DNA of 64,000 nucleotides from Diacronema lutheri (GCA_019448385.1 JAGTXO010000023.1:1-64000); one strand, 5' to 3'. Counted from the stretch's first letter, positions 1-9,922 are shown. Numbers and translations: made by a program. The notes: generated by a model not told the origin, from the sequence alone.

Positions 1-365
1 CCCTTACCCTATACCCTTACCCTTACCCTTACCCTTACCCTTACCCTTACCCTTACCCTTACCCTTACCCTTACCCTTACCCTTACCCTTACCCTTACCC
101 TTACCCTTACCCTTACCCTTACCCTTACCCTTACCCTTACCCTTACCCTTACCCTTACCCTTACCCTTACCCTTACCCTTACCCTTACCCTTACCCTTAC
201 CCTTACCCTTACCCTTACCCTTACCCTAACCCTTACCCTAACCCTTACCCTTACCCTTACCCTTACCCTTACCCTTACCCTTACCCTTACCCTTACCCTT
301 ACCCTTACCCTTACCCTTACCCTTACCCTTACCCTTACCCTTACCCTTACCCTTACCCTTACCCT
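1..365. repeat. Terminal telomeric repeat array, C-strand CCCTTA (G-strand TAAGGG)
   Basis: Nearly uninterrupted CCCTTA hexamers run from base 1 to about 365, roughly 60 copies. The C-rich strand read 5' to 3' from base 1 is the orientation expected at a left chromosome end. Read toward the end, the G-strand unit is TAAGGG, not the common TTAGGG (whose complement would be CCCTAA). Interruptions are few: a CCCTATA variant at about 7-13 and two CCCTAA units near 223-240. Confidence 0.95.
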
Positions 366-455
366 AACCTGAACCCTAACCTGAACCCTAACCTGAACCC
401 TAACCTGACCCTGACCCTAACCCTGACCCTAACCCTGACCCTAAGCTAGGTTAGG
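361..455. repeat. Degenerate telomere-proximal repeats
   Basis: The perfect array passes into four CCCTAACCTGAA 12-mers and then mixed CCCTGA and CCCTAA units, ending near 455 at a short GCTAGGTTAGGG segment in the opposite orientation. A decay from homogeneous repeats to variants is the usual structure at the inner edge of a telomere. Confidence 0.85.
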
Positions 456-1203
456 GCAGCCCTTTTTGAAATGTGCCGTAGGGATGGCGGGCATGGCAGG
501 GAGAGCGCGTCGGCGGCGCGCTGCGGTGAGGCGGATGGGCGCTCTTGCTCGGCTGAGGCGTGCGTGTGGCTGCAAACGGGCCGTGCGTGGTCAGTCCTGT
601 GCCCTCATCACCCGCCGCCGCCCGCCAAACGCCCGCACGCCACGCGCGAGGCCGCGCGTGCGGCGCGTCCTACACCGTGCGAGGCTGCGCCGCGCCGGCA
701 GGTGCTCGTCCGGCAGATTGGCTGGTCCGAATGTCGCGAGACTTTGGCGCGTGGCTCCATGCGCCATGCCCATCGAATCGGCTCGGCAGGTCCGCGCACT
801 TTCTGCCTCGATCACCCGCACGCGCGTGGTCGGCGCCGCGCGCGCCTCGTTTGGCCGTCCGACGCGCTCGCGCGACCGTCGCCCAAGACCCACCGGGCCA
901 AAGTCGTTCAAAATACAAGACAGGACTGGTGTCCCCAAGGTCTACTTTATCGATCGGCCTGGCCAGGTTTGCCGCGCCTGTAAGCGTCGTTAGTATAATC
1001 CAGCAGCGTTCTCCAGTCACTAAAATCATCGCGACGATCTTCGCTGCTCGCGTCCAGTGACGGTCGCGACTGCCCGTCACAGCGTGCGACAGTGACAGTG
1101 GCGACGACGACGATTTCGTCACTTGCAGCGCGACGATCGCGACGAAGTCGCGACGAAAGCGACGATGCGCGCTCACCTCATCGGGCGGGCCGCAACGCCG
1201 GCA

Positions 1204-1235
<32 letters not shown>

Positions 1236-1590
1236 AGCGCCGGCGGCAGGATGCCACCCGTCCCATCGCTCTACGTCCACGCGCGAGGCGAGCAAATTAA
1301 GAGCGGCTTCATGGCGAAGCTTCGAGACGTGGTCGTGGGCGACGCCAGTAGCCGCCGCGAGTGGGGGGGTGTCGCCGTACGCGTCTCCCCGGGAAGACGC
1401 CTACGGCGCGCTCGCGATTACTGGCGACATGGCTGTTGGAAGTGTGCCGGCGCTCATCGTCGCGACGATCTTCGCGACCGTCACTCGTCACCGTCACGCG
1501 ATGCCGCGACGGTGACGATCGTCACGTCACATCGTCACGCGCGGCCATCGTTGCGACGCGACGCGTCACTGACGCCAGCGCAGCGAAGGG
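456..1590. other. Subtelomeric stretch without a supportable gene
   Basis: Six-frame reading gives only arginine/alanine-rich frames with no recognisable domain. The segment holds a GGC trinucleotide run (1201-1236) and scattered repeats of short TCGCGACGA-like words between about 1020 and 1560. No splice-compatible coding chain was found. Confidence 0.5.
1201..1236. repeat. GGC trinucleotide repeat
   Basis: A run of about ten GGC units, slightly interrupted by GCA at both ends. It lies in the gene-poor subtelomere and encodes glycine, alanine or arginine tracts in whichever frame is read, which explains several spurious ORFs there. Confidence 0.85.
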
Positions 1591-3068
1591 AGAACGCTGT
1601 AATCCAGCACCGTTTTTGTCAGACGGGTTCGTCATTTTCGTATATGACCAGCCAATCGAATTAGCCACGCCAATCCGAGGTTTTGCCGACGGATTTGTCA
1701 GTGTTGAACCCGCCAATCGAATTGAATTGGCCAATCGAACGTTTTGTCCCACGAGTTTGTCATTTTGAACCGGCCAACGGGAAATCGGTCGGAGATGGCG
1801 CACTTTTTGGTAGATGACCAGCCTCAACCAAGCGAGAGCCTCTCCTCCTCAGCACGCGGGCGGCCGCGCTCTTCCGAGATGGCGCGCGAAGCATTTGCGG
1901 CATTCCCTGCCACCGAGTGCTGCGTGCTACCCTCGCCCGCACCCCCGGACGACCCGTGTGTTTCGCCACCGCCGTCGCCGTCGCTGCCGTCGCCGCCGCG
2001 CGCCGCCGCCCAGCCAGCGCTGGCGCGCGCCGCCAAGACCGAGCCGCCGCGCGGTGGCGGTGGCAAGCCGCGCACGCACTCGCCCTCCGGAGGCTCCGAT
2101 CGCCGTGACGTGCGCCCGCGCCTCGCGTCGACTGCCGCGCACGCGCACGCCTGCGGCGGCGTCCGCCCGCTCGGCGCCGCACGCGACACGACCAACGGCG
2201 CTGCGCTCAAAAGAGCATTGGCCGCCGCCGGCCTCGCTGCTTTTCCCGGACTCGTGCGTGCTGTTCGTCCGGCGAGCCACCCGGTTCTCAACGCGCACGC
2301 CGGCGGTGGCCCGCTCGCGCTCGGCGACGCCCGCCGCACGACGGACGGCACAACGCTTAACGCAACGGTTGCCGCCACCGGCATCAGTCGCCCCGCGGCG
2401 GACTCTCCCGCCGCGTCCGCCGGCACGGGTGGCCGTGCCGTGCGCCAACGCCTGGCACCGACCGGTGCGCACGTGGCTGCGCGCGGTGGCGGCGCGCGCA
2501 CTCTGGGCACGGCAGACGACGCGACAGACACGACCGGCAGCGCCGTGCCTGGCACCACGCACGCCGGCGCCTCGCTTACTTCAACGACTCCAAGCGCGTG
2601 TATCGCGTCCTCGGCCACGACGAGCCCGTCGCCGCCAACATCGCGAACGCCGCCGCTGCCGCCGGCCCGCTTGCCGGCCAACTCGCGCTGCCCGAGGGAT
2701 GCTAGCCGATGCGCGCCACCACCGTCCGCGAACACGCCGCAGCTCGCGCCGTCGGACCGACCGCGGCGCGGCCGCCATGCGCGCGCCGCCCCTCACACCG
2801 CCACTGCCTCGACGCTACGCATATCCGCCTCCACGCGCCTTCCCCTCACCCCTCACACCCGGTCCGCCACTTCGGCGTGGTCCTCCACCGGCCGCCGGCC
2901 GTCGTCACTGCCACACGCCGAGACGGCCAAACGTGTCGCAGCCTCAAACCCGGCCGGCAGGCCTTCAAGCCTCGGTCGCTCACAAGCCTCGACTCCGTGC
3001 ATTCTTTAGTCCGGCATTAGGGAATAACGGCCCCCCGCCCCCCGGCGTGCGTTCTTTTTGGAACGACC
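1591..3068. other. Gene-poor segment with one coding-like fragment
   Basis: Bases 1600-1760 are less GC-rich and repeat the word GCCAATCGA several times. From 1760 to 3068 all plus frames and one minus frame stay open for hundreds of codons, but the translations are Arg/Ala/Pro-rich with no domain. The exception is a short plus-strand frame at about 2568-2705 that reads AYFNDSKRVYRVLGHDEP and continues to a TAG stop. It looks like natural protein sequence with no attachable upstream exon. It may be a gene fragment or the last exon of something unrecognised. Confidence 0.35.
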
Positions 3069-4433
3069 ATGGAGGACAAGTCGGTGGGCGCTGACGGCGG
3101 CTCGTCGTCGCGTATGGTCGTGCACGAACGCTCGCCTCTGCTCTCGCCGCACGCTGCGGCGCATGCCGTGACTCACGCGTCTCCGGGTTTCCCGACACCC
3201 TTTTTGCTGCTGCCCGCCGAAGTGCTCGCGCGTGTCGTCGCGCTCGTCGGCGACGAGTACGCCGTGTGCTGGCGCCTGTCGTGCCGCGCGATTCGCGGCA
3301 CGGTCGGCGCGCCGACGCGGACACCGCGCTCGGCAATGCTGCGCTCGCGCGCGCTCGCCGCGTGGGCGTGGGCGCAGCCCGGCTTCCGCTCGGCCGCGTT
3401 TCCCGCGCGCGAGCAGGCGGCCCTGTCCGCGCTCGCGGCGGGCGTTGGCAGCGTGGGTGCGCTCGCGTGGCTGCGCGAGCGCGGCTGCGGATGGCACGTG
3501 ACGACGTGCTCATCTGCAGCTCGGCGCGGCCACCTCGCGGTGCTCCAGTGGGCACGCGAGCACGGCTGCGAGTGGCACAGCGGGACGTGCTCCGCTGCTG
3601 CCCGCGGTGGCCACCTGGAGGTGCTCCAGTGGGCTCGCGCGCACGGCTGCGAGTGGGATCGCTTCACGTGCGCCTTTGCAGCCCTTGGCGGCCACCTGGA
3701 CGTGCTCCGGTGGGCGCGCGAGCACGGCTGCGAGTGGGACAGCGACACGTGCTCCTCTGCAGCCCGCGGTGGCCACCTGGAGGTGCTCCAGTGGGCTCGC
3801 GCGCACGGCTGCGAGTGGGACTGCAACACGTGCTGCTTTGCAGCTGGGCGTGGCCATCTCGCGGTGCTGCAGTGGGCGCGCGAGCACGGCTGCGAGTGGG
3901 ACAGCGACACGTGTTCCGTTGCGGCTGGGGCTGGCCACCTCGAGGTGCTCCAGTGGGCTCGCGCGCACGGCTGCGAGTGGGATCGCTTCACGTGCGCCTT
4001 TGCAGCCCTTGGCGGCCACCTGGACGTGCTCCGGTGGGCGCGCGAGCACGGCTGCGAGTGGGACAGCGACACGTGCTGCTTTGCAGCTGGGCGTGGCCAT
4101 CTCGCGGTGCTCCAGTGGGCGCGCGAGCACGGCTGTGAGTGGGACAGCAGCACGTGCTCCAGAGCAGCTGGAAGCGGCCACCTGAATCTTCTCATATGGG
4201 CGCGCGAGCACGGCTGCGAGTGGTCGCTGCACGAGTGCTTGCGCGAGGCCATGGATTGCAAGCACGCGCACGTGGCAGCATGGCTGCGTGCGCGCCCCGA
4301 GTACGGCGCTGAGGTGCATGGCACCGATCATGATGGCGACGATGATGGCGATGTCTCGGAGAGCGAAGATGACCCATGGTGGGTGACGCGCTCTACGCTC
4401 CACTGGTGGACGGTGGACACAGCGTCGACCTGA
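3069..4433 (+). CDS. F-box-like protein with 27-residue ankyrin-like repeats
   Basis: Single-exon ORF of 454 aa from an ATG just after a T-rich stretch. Residues about 47-77 (LLPAEVLARVV through CRAIRG) resemble an F-box. From about residue 136 there are nine tandem 27-residue units of the form GCEWDxxTCxxAAxxGHLxV followed by LQWAREH, then a degenerate tenth unit and an acidic tail. Such short ankyrin-type units are abundant in algal and large DNA virus proteomes, usually as protein-binding scaffolds; with an F-box they would recruit substrates to an SCF ubiquitin ligase, which is inference. Units 3 and 7 are nearly identical at DNA level over about 120 bases, so the array has recently been duplicated or homogenised. 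It is the first credible gene inward from the telomere. Confidence 0.8.
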   Translation: MEDKSVGADGGSSSRMVVHERSPLLSPHAAAHAVTHASPGFPTPFLLLPAEVLARVVALVGDEYAVCWRLSCRAIRGTVGAPTRTPRSAMLRSRALAAWAWAQPGFRSAAFPAREQAALSALAAGVGSVGALAWLRERGCGWHVTTCSSAARRGHLAVLQWAREHGCEWHSGTCSAAARGGHLEVLQWARAHGCEWDRFTCAFAALGGHLDVLRWAREHGCEWDSDTCSSAARGGHLEVLQWARAHGCEWDCNTCCFAAGRGHLAVLQWAREHGCEWDSDTCSVAAGAGHLEVLQWARAHGCEWDRFTCAFAALGGHLDVLRWAREHGCEWDSDTCCFAAGRGHLAVLQWAREHGCEWDSSTCSRAAGSGHLNLLIWAREHGCEWSLHECLREAMDCKHAHVAAWLRARPEYGAEVHGTDHDGDDDGDVSESEDDPWWVTRSTLHWWTVDTAST

Positions 4434-4746
4434 ACATTCCGCGCGTTGCAAGGATGGCATTCTTACTTTGGGAGGGGGGGAGGGGGGGAGGGGGAGGGGG
4501 GTTTAAATCGACGCGGGCCGCGCGCCCGATAAAGCTAATCCTCGTCGCGCCGCACATCTTGCACCCGAACGAGTGTGCCAGTGATGTGCGCTCTCGTTTG
4601 AGCACCTCTTGCACTCTTCCTCTTGCACCAGGACGAGTGTGCCTATAATTTGCGCTCTAGGCGACGTCGCCCCCCCCCCCCCCCCCCTCCCCCCCCCCCC
4701 CTCTTCCCCCTTTTCTTCCTACACCTCAACAGCGGCGCCCCCGCGC
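4434..4746. other. Intergenic region with G- and C-homopolymers and an imperfect direct repeat
   Basis: The region contains a G-rich tract with A interruptions (about 4471-4501) and a C18-T-C13 tract at 4670-4701. A 40-base imperfect direct repeat sits at about 4558-4600 and 4621-4663, sharing CTTGCACC, CGAGTGTGCC and TGCGCTCT. No gene is visible. Confidence 0.6.
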
Positions 4747-5936
4747 TCAACCTGTCGGATCAACTGCCGTCACGCTCGCCGGCCTCGCCGTGGGCGACAG
4801 CGGGCCCTCCGGGCCCGCAAGCGTGGCCGTCAGCTCGAGCCGCTCGCGCGACGCGTCGGCGCTCGCAGCGCTGCGTGGCCTATGCTCGTCGTGGCGCACA
4901 CCCTCATGCCGTGCGAGGGCGGCGCGGCGAAGCGTGTTGCTCGCGGTGAAGGCGAGGCCGCCGTCAAATGTGGTCGCCGTGCGGTACGCCCTGTGCTGCA
5001 TCTGCTCGAACGTCTCCGCGAACAAACCGGGCGACAGCCTGCACCCAGTGATGTTTCGGGTGGGGGTGGGGAGCAGACGCGAAAAGAAGGGGAAGGGGAG
5101 GGTGACGAGGCGGACAGTGGGGCGCGCGCGGCGCGCGTGGCGAGTAGCGCGGCGCACCTGCCGCGGCTGCCGTATGTGCTGCCCCACTCCCGCTTGAAGA
5201 GCGTGACCCCCGGCTCGGACGCGCAGTAGACCGTGGCGCGCCGCGTGATCTCGTGCGAAGGTGCCCCCCAAAGCGCGGGGTCGAGGTCATCGAGAAGCAC
5301 GCGCTGAGTGCCCGCTTCGTGCAGCAGCACGTAAGTCTTGCCGCGCACTGGCTCGGCCAGACTTTCATCGCGCCAGTGGCGGCCGTGCCTGCAGACCGAC
5401 CGGTACGCGAGGTCGACAAACTGTGCAGAGGCGAGCTGCTTGCCCGGCGTATAGCCGTGGCGCGCGCGGTGCCCATTCTCGAGCCACTCGGCGCGCCGGC
5501 GGTCCGTTGGCGTCCCCACGCGCCGGAGAGTTGTGTCGCGGACGTCGTTCGTGCGGAAGTCGATCGTGTGCACATGCGGCTGCATCGTCGCGAGCGGCGA
5601 CGCGCGCATGCCGTGCGGCAGGTTGCTCCCGCCGCTCGTGTGCGGCCGTGGGCGCGCGTGCCGGCCCGCCGCGCCGAGGAAGTCAAAGGCGCTCGCCGTG
5701 CTTGGTGCGACGCGCGACGGAAGTTGCGCGACGAGCGTTGGCGCGACGCACAGCTCGCGCGCGCGCGCCGGCACGCCCGACGCGCCCGGGTCGGCAGTTG
5801 CAGGCCGGCGCGCGAGCTGCTCGCGGCGCGCCTCGCGCACGCGCCCGCTGGCCATCAGCGCGCGCCCATCCGTACCTGGCACGCTCAGCCCACGCTTGAC
5901 AGGCTCGGCGATCCACGCGTTGTGGGCGGCGACCAT
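4747..5936 (-). CDS. Uncharacterised two-exon protein
   Basis: Exons 5936-5158 and 5038-4747 on the minus strand join through a 119-bp intron (5157-5039) with donor CAG/GTGCGC and acceptor GGTGCAG/GC, the same style as other introns here. The spliced protein is about 356 aa. The sequence across the junction reads FKREWGSTYGSRGRLSPG and continues in ordinary, mixed-composition sequence (FAETFEQMQHRAYRTATTF), so both exons look protein-coding. I recognise no domain; it is soluble-looking, with several Tyr/Arg/His-rich stretches. It lies directly beside transposon relics but lacks their frameshifts, so it is probably a host gene. The start is chosen as the first Met after which composition becomes normal; an earlier start in the same open frame cannot be excluded. 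Confidence 0.6.
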
Positions 5937-6129
5937 CGCGGCGCGGCGACGGTCACGCGCGCCGCGGCGAGACCAGGGCGAGGCGAGCGGGCGTGAAAAA
6001 CCGAAACGAACTCGCCTTTGGAAATTGCTGGCGTTCGAACGGGAGACCAAAGTTTGGGGGGAGTGGCCCGGCCCCGTGATTGCGATGCCGATCGTCGTTG
6101 CGCCGCTCCTCGCGCCGCTCCTCGCGCTC

Positions 6130-7578
6130 CACGGGGCGTGCTCGGCGGCGGCGGCGGCGCCGCGGCGCGCAAGCGTGCGTATGGTGGCGGCGGGCGAAGG
6201 GCGACGTACGGTCGTGGTAAGTGGGGTGGGCAATGAGCGCAGCCGCCGCAGCGATCGCCGCCGCGGAGGGTGCGGGGGTGCTGCCGCAGCTGAGGACGTC
6301 GGCCGGCTCGGCGAAGAGCGCGGCAGTCGTGCGCGCGTAGAGCGCCGCAGAGGACGGTGCGGCCGAGCGGCCCTATTTGCCGCGCCACATTTGCCGCGGC
6401 AAATAGCTGTGGCGGCGCCGACGCGGAAGCTGTGCATGGAGAAGTAACGCGCGCGCGAGGGTCCCATGCACGGGTCGCCAGCGGCCTGTGCCCATTTCAG
6501 GGCGAGGTTGCAAGGGAGTGCACCCGCAAAGCCGGGCAGGGCGCCGTCGGGGCTGGCGGCGTAATCGGCGCAGTGTGCCACGACCAGGACCGCGCCAGCC
6601 CCGACGCCCAGGGCGAGCCAGACGAATGGCGTGGCGCGGAGGGCGCGCCCCTGTGCGATTACGACAGGGGCGCCGCCCCGTTTCCCTGGCCTGCCGGAGG
6701 TGCGGCCGCGGGGCCGTCGCGCGAATTCGCCGCGAACTACCGGGGGCGCTTGGGCGCCGTCGACAGACGCGTCGGCACGAAGCCCGGCGGGAAAACGAAC
6801 GCCGAGCCGCGCGCGTGCTCGTCGTCCGGCGCGGTCGGCGTAGGGCACGCGCTCGCGCTGCGCGATAAGTACCGGGAAGCATTTGTCGTCGACGGGGCGG
6901 CCCAGCAAGTCTGCGGTCGTGGCCATGTCGAACAAGGCGCGCCCGAAGCTGACCGTGCCGCTTGCGCGCGGGCGCAGCGAGCCAGGCCCGCCGCGCGCCG
7001 CCGGACCGGCGGCGGGGGGCGGCGCGAAAGGCGGCGGCGGACGGCCACCGGGCGGTGCCTGGTGAGAGAGCGCGGTAGTGGCCGCGCTCGTCGGCGGCCG
7101 AGAGCCTGCCGCACCGGAAGGAGCAGCTGCGCTGGCGGCGGAGAAGGGGCCGAGCGTGAGTGCCAGGCCGGTCTCCTGGATGGCGCGGGCGAGCGCAATT
7201 GCCGGGTTGAGCTCCACGGGGCGCCGAGTCGCGCCAGGGCCAACAGGGAGAGAAGGCGCCCTCGTCGGTGCACTCGGTCGTCGCAGCGGACGAGAGAGCT
7301 GAGCGGACGGCGACGGCGGCGATAAGGTCGTCGAGGGCAGCAAGAGTGCCGACCGTGAGCTGCGCGGCGAAAGCCTCCGGCAAGCCGGGCGGCAAGGGCG
7401 AGCCGTTGACGGACACGACACGCTGCGCGACAGCAGCGGCGTCGAGGGCGAAGGGCGCGGTGTCGCGAACCAGCGAGAACCCGGCGACCGCCACCCCGAG
7501 GAGCGCGGGTGCTGCACTTGGGGCACGGGTGCTCCGAGGCCGCGGCGCGCAGGCAGCGCTGAGCTCACTCCTCGACAA
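6130..7578 (-). pseudogene. Degenerate tyrosine recombinase/integrase relic
   Basis: Coding-like sequence hops between all three minus frames. It starts at about 7578 (LLGVAVAGFSLVRDTAPF), shifts frame near 7250, again near 6840, then meets a stop at 6737, which marks it as broken. Near 6385-6450 it reads YFSMHSFRVGAATAI, the HxxR box II of tyrosine recombinases. About 28 residues further on, in another frame, SAALYARTTAALF supplies the expected catalytic Tyr (codon near 6337-6339). The spacing from box II Arg to Tyr fits the family. Tyrosine recombinases of this kind occur in Crypton and DIRS-type mobile elements; no reverse transcriptase was seen. The N-terminal half matches no family I know. 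Confidence 0.6.
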
Positions 7579-9405
7579 GCCCGACTACATGCCTCTTGCT
7601 GTCCGCCATAAATACGCCGAGATCATGCTCATGGCCGTCGGCGCCGTCACGATGCGACTCGCACAACACTTTTTCATCTCGACATGTGCAATGTCGAAGC
7701 TTGCAGAGCAGCTGTCGGCGTCGATCCTCCTTAGCCGGCCTCTTGCGGAGGGCGAGTACCTGCGCTTCGTCGAGCGAGAGCAGCATGCCGAGCGCTCACG
7801 GCGCGCGCAGCATCGGCAGACGACGCTCCACGACTTTCTGCCGAGCTCGGTGCCGCTCGTAGTCGGGGCCGACCGCAGCGAGTGGCCTCCCTTCATGCGC
7901 GTCGATGCGCTCAACTCGCCCATCACACCGGACAACATCCGCACAGTTGTTATGCACGTCGGAGGGAGAGCTTCTCGCCGCGCTCCTCCGGCTACGCGCG
8001 CGCTTCGAGCGCATGGGCACGTTGGCGGGCGTCACGGTGTGGTACCCAGACTTGTGCTGCCTTAGGTGCACGCAGGCGCCGCTGAGCCAGCACGTCCTGG
8101 TCGACCTCTTCGACAACGTCACGCGGCGCCCTTTGCTCGACCCCTTCCACGCTTGCAAGCGCACCGGTGACACGCTCCACGTCGCCAACCAAGAGTACGC
8201 GACCGCCTTCAAGCGGGACCTCGCCGCCGCGCTATTCGAAGCGCAGATGCCGGACGTCGATGCCGTCGCGCAGCACGTGGCTCTGCAGGCGCGCAGCGAC
8301 GTGGCAACGGCGAAGGCGTCTGTGCTGTCCAACCTTTGCAAGTACAGAAGGAATGGTGCGGTCCGGATGGCGACGCGTGCGCCGACTGAGGCTGCGGCGC
8401 AGCTGGACGCGCTCGAGCTCAAGTGGACGATCTTCACGGAGGAGCAGCGCACTTTGTCGCCTGTGCGCCCCCCCAAGGGAAAGGGGTCTGGCCGTGTTCT
8501 CGACACCTTCGAGTCGCTCGCCTCTTTGAGGTCATGCGTGTCGCGCGGCTGCTTGCACGACCCGTTCCCGCCGCCTGCGGGCATGGCAATGGACGGCCTC
8601 GCGTACGCCTTCAATGAGCTTTAAGTGGCGTCTTTTGCCGATCCTGCGGGTGGCATTGGCGCGGACCACGCCCACTACGAGCCGATGGGCTGGAAGTACG
8701 AGCCGGACAATCGTGCGGCGCGGCGCGAGTTTGACGAGCTCGTGGAGGCGCGGGCGCACATGAGGCTTGCGGCGTTGCAGGCATCGCCGCTCTCATCCGA
8801 ATCGCCGCAGCCGCCCTCGCAGCAGCAGAGCCCGTTCTCGCAGCAGTAGCCGCCGCCCTCGCAGCAGCCGCGCGCCGGCAAGCAGAGCCTGCACGCAAAA
8901 GCCGCGCAGGGCCACCTCTTCCAATCCAGTACCAACGCTGTCGAGCCGCGATATCCGTGGCGAGCGGAGCGCGCGCTTGCGGTGGAATGCCTGGCGACCG
9001 CAATCTACACCTGTGGATCGACGAACGAGGGCACCGTGTTCAAGGCGGCGCAGGCGCACTACACCTCCGCGTTGTTGCAGCGTTACTCACAGCCCGCTGG
9101 CGCTGGCGTGCCGCCGGAAATCAGCATCCCGTCGGCCGGTGCCTTCCGCAGCATCTCGCGCGCGGCCTCGGAGCAGCATGCTGCTGCGTCCATCGACGCG
9201 GCCGTGACGGGCAGGTCATCACGCGAAGCGGCGCGGGCAGGTGCGGGCACACGCCGCTGCGAGCACTCCTGCCACACGCTGCTCACCAGCGCGCCCCCCC
9301 TCGCCTTGTGCTCCCGCGTTTGCCGTGTGCAGAATCAGAGGAGGGCGCGCCGGCCGCGGCCGGGCCCGCGTCGCTACTCGCGCTCGAGTTTCAGCGCCAG
9401 CACCT
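7560..9405 (+). pseudogene. Transposase-like relic (long ORF broken by a frameshift and stops)
   Basis: The relic begins near LDKPDYMPLAVRHKYAEIML in one frame and shifts frame at about 7955-7980. It then follows a single frame to about 9400, interrupted by an in-frame TAA (8622) and TAG (8847, in a CAG-rich context, so probably a CAG mutation). The best-preserved part (7980-8620) contains VWYPDLCC and, about 25 residues later, LLDPFHACKR. This YxDxCC...LDxxH pattern resembles the RNase H-like core of some eukaryotic DDE transposases, by memory of the pattern only. Later sequence (CLATAIYTCGSTNEGTVFKA) is also protein-like. It diverges from the recombinase relic at about 7570. Assignment to a named transposon family would be a guess. 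Confidence 0.5.
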
Positions 9406-9626
9406 GACGCCTGTCCTCGCGCGCTCTGTGCGTCCTCCCACAGCAGGTACGCTCGAACGCCGTCGCTTCTCCAGTTCACGCGCGCCTTTTGCGCCTCGAG
9501 CGCGAGGGGGCCTTGCCCTGACCGCGCCGCCCCAATCCCCTCCCGTCGCGAAACGAGTGCAGGCTGACATGTGCCTTTGCGCAGCCGCCCTACTACGCTT
9601 CCGCGCCGCGGCTCTTTCCAGGAGCC

Positions 9627-9920
9627 ATGCACGGCGTCTCCGCGCTGCCTACCGCTGCGGTGCCAGCTGCAGCAGCCCGCGCTCCCACCGTCAGCGCACG
9701 AACCGACGAGATGCTGCAGCGTGCGAAAGAGGGCGGAGCTGCATATGTGCGGGGGCTCAATAAGGCAAACACGCGCAAGCTCGCGACCACGCTGTGCGTG
9801 CTCCAAAACAACAGGTCGCTCGACCAGATCAAGGACGGTGTTGTCGCGGCGCTTGGCAGCGCGCGGCCGAGCGATGAGGAGCTCGGTGCGTCTCGACCGG
9901 AGAAGCGCGCGCGCAAGGAA

Positions 9921-9922
<2 letters not shown>
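9627..9922 (+). pseudogene. Protein-like fragment ending at the G homopolymer
   Basis: A frame opening at ATG 9627 reads through natural-looking sequence (YVRGLNKANTRKLATTLCVL, then LDQIKDGVVAALG) and a basic EKRARKEE segment before entering the poly-G run as polyglycine. It is in the same frame register as the transposase-like relic upstream and may be its C-terminal part, or an independent short gene whose end has been overrun by the homopolymer. No family was recognised. Confidence 0.35.

Noticed and set aside
1-365. Interstitial telomeric repeat rather than a true end
   Set aside because: The array starts at base 1 in the correct orientation and grades into variants only on the inner side, which fits a terminal array; an assembly break inside an interstitial array cannot be fully excluded.
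1744-3009. 421-aa plus-strand ORF and an overlapping 303-aa minus-strand ORF in the subtelomere
   Set aside because: Both are Ala/Arg/Pro/Ser-rich without domains, and three frames are open at once, as expected by chance at this GC content.
3173-4460. Antisense ORFs across the ankyrin-like array
   Set aside because: The repeat makes all frames periodic and open; only the plus frame gives the known repeat family and an F-box-like start.
4830-7568. Single 912-aa minus-strand gene spanning the mobile zone
   Set aside because: The open frame joins unrelated parts; protein-like sequence changes frame several times between 6130 and 7570, and the 3' part is better explained as a separate spliced gene.
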